In this document: piece after piece, positions 7,701-10,525 of the stretch
Layout of the letters: every line of letters starts with the position of its first letter
Numbering within the stretch: the stretch's first letter is position 1
Assembly: GCA_003233615.1 (NCBI GenBank)
Contig: QIMB01000293.1
Location: forward strand, 1 to 10,525
Direction: 5' to 3'
Source: Nitrospirota bacterium
GTDB taxonomy: Bacteria > Nitrospirota > Nitrospiria > Nitrospirales > UBA8639
Length of the DNA stretch: 10,525 bases
Position numbers and translations under genes: made by a program
Notes under the pieces: model-generated
The model's database searches: none
What the model saw: the letters and a program-made list of their open reading frames with translations, nothing else
What the model was told of the DNA's origin: nothing

Positions 7701-9519
7701 CTGCTTCCTGAAATCGTTCGGCACTAGAGAGGAGACCGGCCTTGTGTTGATAGGTCTGGATGGTCAGGTCGCGTGGTATGTCTAATGCGGTCAGGATGGA
7801 TTCCAGCGATTCTAAGGCCGGGCCTTGTTCCCCTAACGCATCATACAGTTTTGCCACGCGCAGGCGTGCTGTGGCAGACAAGACGGGGAGGTCAGCCTGT
7901 TGAGTCATGAAATGGTTTAAGGCAGTAATAGCATCTTGCGGAGTGTTGTCTTGTTGGGATACATCAAGTACTCGAAGTATGGCGCGTTTCCCCCAGGAGG
8001 AATGTTCGCCTAGCATATGGATGACATCGATAAAAACCTGAAGAACATTGGTTGTATCACCAAGGGCTTGGTAGGCCTCCGCACGGCTAAATAAGGCTTT
8101 GGCTCGAACATCTTTGTCTTGCAGGCCATCAGCCTTCATAAGAAAATCCAACGCTTTGAGTGGATGGTTGGCAAAGAGGTGAAGCCGTCCTGCGGCAATA
8201 AATGCATTGCCTGAGATTTCCTCTTGCGCCTGGTGCTGTTTTCCTAACTCTAAGAGTTCTGTGATGGCCGTTGTGATCAATCGATCGCGCTCTGCTGAAC
8301 TTACGGTGAGTGTTTTTTCCTGAACTCGAAGCGTAATGTCGTAGATCGTGGCGAGTGCGCCAATGTGTCCAGGTTGGGCTTGGTGACGCGAAATGGCCTG
8401 TCGAGCTGCTGGAAAATTGTGTTCCTGGACATAGGCTTCTGCCAGTGAAAAATCAAAATCTGCCTGTGCCTTTTGGCTGAGGTTGCCGAGGAGATTGCGT
8501 GAAATATTCGTGAGGACAAGGAGGGATCGATCATGTCGCCCTGTATCCTGATACGACGCAGCTAACGCCTTGGCCTGATCAACATTGTCATAGTCTTTCA
8601 AGAAGGTGGGGATGTCGATCCGAAAGAGATCCCCGCTCTTCAGGTCGGCATAATAGAGAAATGTGCCGGCTGTGATCGGATAGGCATGGAACTGATGGGC
8701 TGGGGTCAGTCGAAAAATCTTGGGCTTGTCATTCTGTTCCTCTGGCATGGATTGCATCCAGATAGATGATTCATCATCAGCATCAAGTCGGCCATCTCCG
8801 TTGGTGTCCTGTTCGTAGCGCGTAAAAAAAACGTACGGTTGTGGTGTGCCTGAAGACGGAAGGGAAAGAATTGTGGGCCAAAGATCAAGGGTTGGTGAAG
8901 GAAGGCCCACAATCGTCGTCTGTTGTGTGTGGAGGTTCATTTTTGCAATATGGCTGTCATTGGCATACACAATCGTGTCCGTGGTTCCAACAGAAAAACT
9001 AGTGGCCTGAGGAATGATGAGTGTCTCCTGTCCGTCGTCCAGCGATTTCCGATACACGGCGGATGTGCCTTCTAGGGGATGAGTTTTAAGATAAAAAAAG
9101 GCGTCTTCTTTTGGAGACCACTGGGGGAACGCATCGCCACTGCTGAGATTGGTGAGTTGTTCCTCCTCTCCGGTAATGAGGTCACGGATGTAAATATCTC
9201 CGCGGGGATCAGTTTTATGTGAAACATACAGAAGTCTGGTCCCATCACGATTGACGTCAGGATTGTGATCGCTGGCCGGATGGGTCGTAATTTGACGAGG
9301 CAGAGTCATGCCATTATTGCCAAGGGGTTTGATCCAGATGTCTTCGTTGCCTGAACGAGCCGAAACAAATGCGAGGAACTGGGCATCAGCCGAAACCGCT
9401 GGTTGATAATCAGCCGAAGGATGAGAGGTGAGCCGTTGGGGGGACGAGCCAAATGTTGGCGTGGCGCTAAGAAGTAGGAGGAAGACACTCAGGAGATAAA
9501 GACAACGAGATCGAATCAT
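1741..9519 (-). CDS. Giant exported PD40-TPR-CHAT protein (caspase-like protease)
   Basis: The predicted product is 2,592 residues (numbered from Met at 9519) and is probably a secreted or periplasmic cysteine protease of the CHAT (caspase/separase-like, clan CD) group. Residues 1-24 form a signal peptide (SVFLLLLSATPTFG, then SS). Residues 27-304 hold TolB/PD40-type propeller repeats (QRLTSHPSADYQPAVSADA, RQITTHPASDHNPDVNRDG, EQLTNLSSGDAFPQWSP) and an EF-hand-like loop DTNGDGRLDADD at 238-249. Residues about 314-1300 are helical with several clear TPRs (for example NLGNTYLALGNFREAYRHY). Residues about 1300-1645 look like a degenerate CHAT domain lacking the catalytic cysteine. Residues about 1732-2127 hold ten TPRs spaced by about 40 residues. 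Residues about 2267-2590 form an intact CHAT domain with IIHLAAHGEFD (catalytic His2461), LVTLSACQTGLGK (Cys2506) and the closing YWAGFSLTGD. The frame stays open upstream to a GTG at 9678, overlapping the lipoprotein gene, but only the Met at 9519 puts the signal peptide at the N-terminus. The substrate is unknown. The gene is coupled by ATGA to the SH3 gene. Confidence 0.9.
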   Translation of the reverse strand: MIRSRCLYLLSVFLLLLSATPTFGSSPQRLTSHPSADYQPAVSADAQFLAFVSARSGNEDIWIKPLGNNGMTLPRQITTHPASDHNPDVNRDGTRLLYVSHKTDPRGDIYIRDLITGEEEQLTNLSSGDAFPQWSPKEDAFFYLKTHPLEGTSAVYRKSLDDGQETLIIPQATSFSVGTTDTIVYANDSHIAKMNLHTQQTTIVGLPSPTLDLWPTILSLPSSGTPQPYVFFTRYEQDTNGDGRLDADDESSIWMQSMPEEQNDKPKIFRLTPAHQFHAYPITAGTFLYYADLKSGDLFRIDIPTFLKDYDNVDQAKALAASYQDTGRHDRSLLVLTNISRNLLGNLSQKAQADFDFSLAEAYVQEHNFPAARQAISRHQAQPGHIGALATIYDITLRVQEKTLTVSSAERDRLITTAITELLELGKQHQAQEEISGNAFIAAGRLHLFANHPLKALDFLMKADGLQDKDVRAKALFSRAEAYQALGDTTNVLQVFIDVIHMLGEHSSWGKRAILRVLDVSQQDNTPQDAITALNHFMTQQADLPVLSATARLRVAKLYDALGEQGPALESLESILTALDIPRDLTIQTYQHKAGLLSSAERFQEAANTYAALGTFSGEGQGQLKDTQDLLVLQLVKKALKDRAIGETRIAAKSLKHLIDQYPQSVESHRAYIETKVMLKETQDIQRWYTNLVTTQPKNVVYRYGQALAYSYSEPPDLPLVLDVLTNAAELDPSISYIHQTLGWAYEQTERVTGQSGNLEQAEQEYRIALDLNDTARLPEVESQLLLNLGNTYLALGNFREAYRHYRRRDDQFTPTGKSSTEMLYHKNYGEACFKSGRSTEAVEQYQLAIRRVPSDQLAFKAELLERLGLAHQDLGEHAQAIDTYTQALHINRDLGNMQNVSLLQRNIGVNLFNLSETDQSEGREDLKRALDSYFMSLEHLTEMERHSNKTGTGLINLEVGLSETASQAATGFDKNGEEKLMFSYIANTYERLTEPAPARAYFEKKLALINQSASDNPSASALTEKAIVLNRIGILSHQVSQPQQAMESLRQSLNYTHTLNIQFGTSVNLYNLSKIAVEEIGKGRLPEESLLDLLVEGLADLHSTGYEDPALFYTLTNTALLLSRRPDTTQDAKSNLEETVQHIHRQFHYDTLPWSYYTRAESLLQKPSLFSDEQRHPLTFLVKLNQAELIKHTIPSTKVDQLHDSLHALVKEHKSAHNWLWFILQAEIAQDSSHRQEFLTKAVDAVLQFPTQTDPLMGVSGLGPAYVRLIQLSVDHLVAEGQPESAFAISEQLSLRQRTRAVYDMLGEEFFLKGLEDYGPELQSLFAEIRQARLAGDREALEQLSPVLEGILYAMYEEKPWATASFWSYPLTDDVFFLTLDGAHPYVKILQGQQGYHGFVHNGESLHYSPITLKDGKIVGDHEFHQRVNQAASAYVSITPELESLLVSLPLSAIPLTRVSNAYDFITGFHLRSLFVSQVTTPKEFQPHIPQEGGDIPFVLQTFTGKPDHDHSLASAANISVFIHTPQHVAFEVDRTHNVRESVSVIDFAGTQHHSLILFGGLDPAGPSPDIAIAAFLRAGFPHIIVSQRPVSAKEASQWLNRYLSHLQQLPPDEAVVSASQDLWGVKAGFSAFHHYGFAGMAADEREEYATLIYDEEQAKAIQAFEEQRFSESLTHLEHTLALIDYADRQEEFQDLITLAVETAFEIGNYEKGLFFQKKLLNTLSPDTAMNDRAEALYSLGILYSRLERFDEAVTQLEEATRLWNESGELDRLAESTATLGVVRENMGSYSEALNKFHESFSLYEEIGEMGHTAFQYRRMGRIHYLRLGRYEQAREHFLAALDRYRQLGDQQGEAEVLYEVGLTFEKVALFDQAANYYTQGLSIGQELNLPFLIATGHLYLANLAWFQGDYQTAFQRLTQADQQAALTHDAQLRIMVKNTRGLMYWTLNEPGKGLHHLHEAVKLSENSNIHTELASSLNNLGLIYRQQGDHHTALETFTRAQKLDESLKSLWGLGYDHRNIGISLLALGKLDEAEAQFLKAEQISADIHNVTNWVKALLELGNVNHALKRPEQALEYYQRTFDLSKKHGIQEVEWRAAAGMGTILREKQHTTKSLSWLSKAVEVVEGMRASLKIDELRNSFQNNKLDLYRDIITLLISMNRTDDAFNYLERSRSRSFIDLLGNQKISLKNEGDQETWTHINTLGSTLDSVRSELGSYDQPPADLQERFHTLKIQYEEAILEVKQQNPSLSSFIAVNPLNLQGVQDLLAPEIGLVSYFLTEDHVYLWLITHTHTIFKHVAIGEQEFLTLITRYRQSVQHLEPVDEELQKLYGYLIQPIQPALTNLDFLGIIPDGPLHFLSFAALKHGPTYLVDDIPLFYAPSASVFQFTFAKRQKKKNFKVLAIGNPDLGNYNYNLPLAELEAQSIKWNYPQMDILTGDKATKEWVMDNISKYGIIHLAAHGEFDELNPLLSSLWLSSPNPENRRLTVKEVFSLELNADLVTLSACQTGLGKLEAGELIGLNRAFIYAGTHALVSALWRVDDLSTSVLMKHFYRNYVTLNKAKSLRQAQLIVKKDYPHPSYWAGFSLTGDYQ
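1752..1755 (-). promoter_or_regulatory. Shine-Dalgarno GGAG deciding the SH3 gene start
   Basis: GGAG lies 7 nt before the ATG at 1744, inside the last codons of the CHAT gene. This ATG shares an ATGA with the CHAT stop. The open frame extends 11 codons further to 1777, but a start there would overlap the CHAT gene by 37 nt, so the ATGA start is preferred. Confidence 0.7.
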
Positions 9520-9523
9520 AGAA

Positions 9524-9552
9524 TTTATATCGTAGCGGATAATGGTAAACAA
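9524..9552 (-). promoter_or_regulatory. Predicted sigma70-type promoter for the CHAT operon
   Basis: On the minus strand TTGTTT (9547-9552) and TATAAA (9524-9529) are separated by exactly 17 bp. The hexamers match the -35 and -10 consensus at 4/6 and 5/6 positions. Only TTCT separates the -10 box from the ATG at 9519, so transcription would begin at or within the first codon. The transcript would then be leaderless, which agrees with the absence of any Shine-Dalgarno sequence before this ATG. If translation instead starts at an upstream in-frame codon, these boxes fall inside the coding region and may be fortuitous. Confidence 0.5.
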
Positions 9553-9626
9553 CGATGTGGCATTTTTCATGGGCAAGGATGAGGGGAGAGTCCCTTGCGC
9601 GACGAGATTCATGAGAGTTGGATTGG

Positions 9627-10247
9627 TTACTTGGCTCCTTCTTTTTGGACCCATTGTGTGTTTTTCAGTTGAATCCACTCACCCTTCATCGCTTTGTCTC
9701 GATTTAATGCAGCGAACATGGTGTGGACTTTTGGCAAATCTTGAGAGGTCAGTGTTTCATTGGTTTCCACGATCCGATTCATCACGCTCAAACGGTCTTC
9801 ATTTTCTTCTTTGAGAAGATTGTCGAGAAAGGCCTTGTCCTTAGCCGGGACATTTTCCGGAGACAAAAGGCTTACGCCTCCATCCTTATTTTCTCCGACA
9901 ACTCCCAGTGCTTTAAAGTGATTGAGGTCGTCTTTGTTGAAGGAAATACGCTGCAAAGCCCGTGTAACTTTTTTCTTCCCTGGTGGCAGCTCGGCAGTTG
10001 GTTGTAACTTGCCTTTGGGATCGATATACCGGACTGAGGCAACGAGCATGACTTCTTGGTTCAATTCTTGATACGTCCCTAAGACTTGGTTCTCTAATGC
10101 TGTGCGTTCATCAACGACGGTCACACCAACCAAGGGTCCTCCACAAGCCGGCAGCAAAGAAATCAGAATACAGACGGAAAGGTGTTGTAACCTGGGCAAT
10201 GTTATTGAGGATGCACGTGGGCGCGAATCAATGGGGGCATGTGACAT
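9627..10247 (-). CDS. YdbL/DUF1318-like lipoprotein
   Basis: This is a predicted envelope lipoprotein of 206 residues. After a basic N-region, a hydrophobic segment (SVCILISLLPAC) ends in a lipobox LPAC with the acylated cysteine at residue 35. The next residue is glycine, not aspartate, so outer-membrane sorting would be expected under the Lol rule. The C-terminal half (roughly residues 98-202) resembles the YdbL/DUF1318 family. It has a helical stretch, then FKALGVVGENKDGG, a charged helix ending RLSVMNRIVETN, and the family-like ending GEWIQLKNTQWVQ (E. coli YdbL ends similarly, GEYVQ-x4-QWVRK). YdbL works with YdbH and YnbE, an envelope-spanning system linked to outer-membrane lipid homeostasis. 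Whether that role applies here is inference, since no YdbH or YnbE is visible. The segment VDERTALENQVLGTYQEL after the lipobox is an extra N-terminal region. The TAA stop lies about 107 bp before the preferred start of the giant CHAT gene. Confidence 0.72.
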   Translation of the reverse strand: MSHAPIDSRPRASSITLPRLQHLSVCILISLLPACGGPLVGVTVVDERTALENQVLGTYQELNQEVMLVASVRYIDPKGKLQPTAELPPGKKKVTRALQRISFNKDDLNHFKALGVVGENKDGGVSLLSPENVPAKDKAFLDNLLKEENEDRLSVMNRIVETNETLTSQDLPKVHTMFAALNRDKAMKGEWIQLKNTQWVQKEGAK

Positions 10248-10257
10248 AACAGTTCGG

Positions 10258-10262
10258 CTCCT
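10258..10262 (-). promoter_or_regulatory. Shine-Dalgarno AGGAG deciding the lipoprotein start
   Basis: AGGAG on the minus strand lies 10 nt before the ATG at 10247. The in-frame ATG nine codons upstream (10274) has no purine-rich site. A TTG at codon 17 of the chosen frame would give a more compact signal peptide but also lacks a Shine-Dalgarno sequence. The spacing is slightly long but acceptable, so the ATG at 10247 is preferred. Confidence 0.5.
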
Positions 10263-10284
10263 AAATGGGATCATGGACTAATGT

Positions 10285-10293
10285 ATCTTACCA
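10285..10293 (-). promoter_or_regulatory. Possible extended -10 element upstream of the lipoprotein gene
   Basis: The minus strand reads TGGTAAGAT, a TGn-TAAGAT extended -10 form. It would start transcription near 10278, about 30 nt before the preferred ATG at 10247. No good -35 hexamer lies at the right distance. An A-rich run (8 A on this strand, 10321-10328) lies further upstream and could act as an UP-like element. This is weak evidence, offered as the best candidate promoter for this gene. Confidence 0.28.
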
Positions 10294-10385
10294 AATTTCA
10301 AAAGACTGCTGGTACATGAATTTTTTTTGTGGCATTCTTAGCCTTAGTGGAACGCAGAATCTGTATTCAGCACACCCGAGCCATG

Positions 10386-10446
10386 CTTGCCCTGAGCGCA
10401 GTCGAAGGGGCTTAGCGAGATTCTTCGCCTCCGGCTCAGAATGACA
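10386..10446. repeat. Dispersed-type intergenic palindromic repeat
   Basis: The segment has nested inverted arms. CTGAGC (10392-10397) pairs with GCTCAG (10434-10439), and inside these CGAAG (10403-10407) pairs with CTTCG (10423-10427), leaving a loop of about 15 nt. The wording (CCCTGAGCGCAGTCGAAGGG, then AGATTCTTCGCCTCCGGCTC and AGAATGACA) matches a type of short repeat that I recognise from the intergenic regions of many environmental bacteria. Only one copy lies in this window, so repetitiveness is from recall and not shown here. It sits between the putative gene fragment and the lipoprotein gene. It could form a cruciform or an RNA hairpin at a transcript end. Confidence 0.6.
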
Positions 10447-10448
10447 AC

Positions 10449-10525
10449 TCACTGCATGATCAATTCACCCTCTGGAGAAAAACTATAGGTTTCTGCTCCG
10501 ATCATATTCATTAGAGGAACCAGGG
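10449..10525 (-). CDS. Possible C-terminal end of an unidentified gene (partial)
   Basis: Reading the minus strand inward from the window edge, one frame stays open for 24 codons and ends at a TGA at 10449-10451. The last residues read ETYSFSPEGELIMQ, which looks protein-like (a YSFSPEGELI beta-hairpin type stretch), but 24 open codons are not statistically convincing. A palindromic repeat of a kind usually found between genes begins immediately beyond the stop, which fits a gene end here. The orientation would match all other genes in the window, so this could be the gene preceding the YdbL-like lipoprotein. I do not recognise the protein, and the frame could be fortuitous. Confidence 0.28.
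   Translation of the reverse strand, partial: LVPLMNMIGAETYSFSPEGELIMQ

Noticed and set aside
1741..9519. CRISPR type III-E (TPR-CHAT/Craspase) association
   Set aside because: No CRISPR repeats or Cas proteins are present, and the protein has a signal peptide, unlike the cytoplasmic TPR-CHAT partner.
9573..9598. GCAAGG/CCTTGC inverted repeat as a terminator after the lipoprotein gene
   Set aside because: Only 6 bp with a 14-nt loop, and no T-run follows on the minus strand.
9520..9678. N-terminal extension of the CHAT protein from a GTG at 9678
   Set aside because: It would place 53 residues before the signal peptide and overlap the lipoprotein gene by 52 bp. None of the upstream GTG/ATG candidates I checked (9678, 9612, 9570) has a Shine-Dalgarno sequence.
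10321..10328. Run of eight T on the plus strand as an intrinsic terminator
   Set aside because: No stable hairpin precedes it on the plus strand, and no plus-strand gene ends nearby.

Overview
The window appears to come from a Gram-negative bacterium of intermediate GC content. The evidence is a lipoprotein with a clear lipobox, a BepA-type M48 metallopeptidase and a YdbL-type envelope protein. All supported genes lie on the minus strand. The pairing of a huge TPR/CHAT protein with PD40 repeats and these envelope proteins reminds me of Nitrospirota or deltaproteobacterial-type genomes, but that is an impression and not a demonstrated assignment.

Layout, in transcription order (high to low coordinates). 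First comes a possible C-terminal gene fragment at the window edge (10449-10525), followed by a palindromic dispersed-type repeat (10386-10446). Next is a YdbL/DUF1318-like lipoprotein gene (9627-10247). A gap of about 107 bp holds a good sigma70-like promoter. After it lies a 7.8 kb gene (1741-9519) for an exported protein of about 2,592 residues. Its order is signal peptide, TolB/PD40-like beta-propeller with a calcium-binding-type loop, long helical/TPR array, degenerate CHAT-like domain, ten TPRs with a 40-residue period, and an intact CHAT caspase-like protease domain. This gene overlaps by ATGA with an exported SH3-domain protein gene (1202-1744). That gene in turn overlaps by ATGA with an exported M48 zinc metallopeptidase gene (267-1205). 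Beyond it is a non-coding AT-rich stretch (1-266) with a strong hairpin and a perfect DnaA-box-like 9-mer.

The three genes CHAT, SH3 and M48 are almost certainly one translationally coupled operon, and every product carries an export signal. My reading is a periplasmic or envelope proteolysis module: a giant caspase-fold protein with sensor-like repeats, a small SH3 adaptor or cell-wall binder, and a zinc protease. CHAT proteases are best known from cytoplasmic systems (HetF, and the TPR-CHAT partner of the type III-E CRISPR effector), so predicted export of this one is the most interesting aspect of the window. The function of the module is not established by the sequence.
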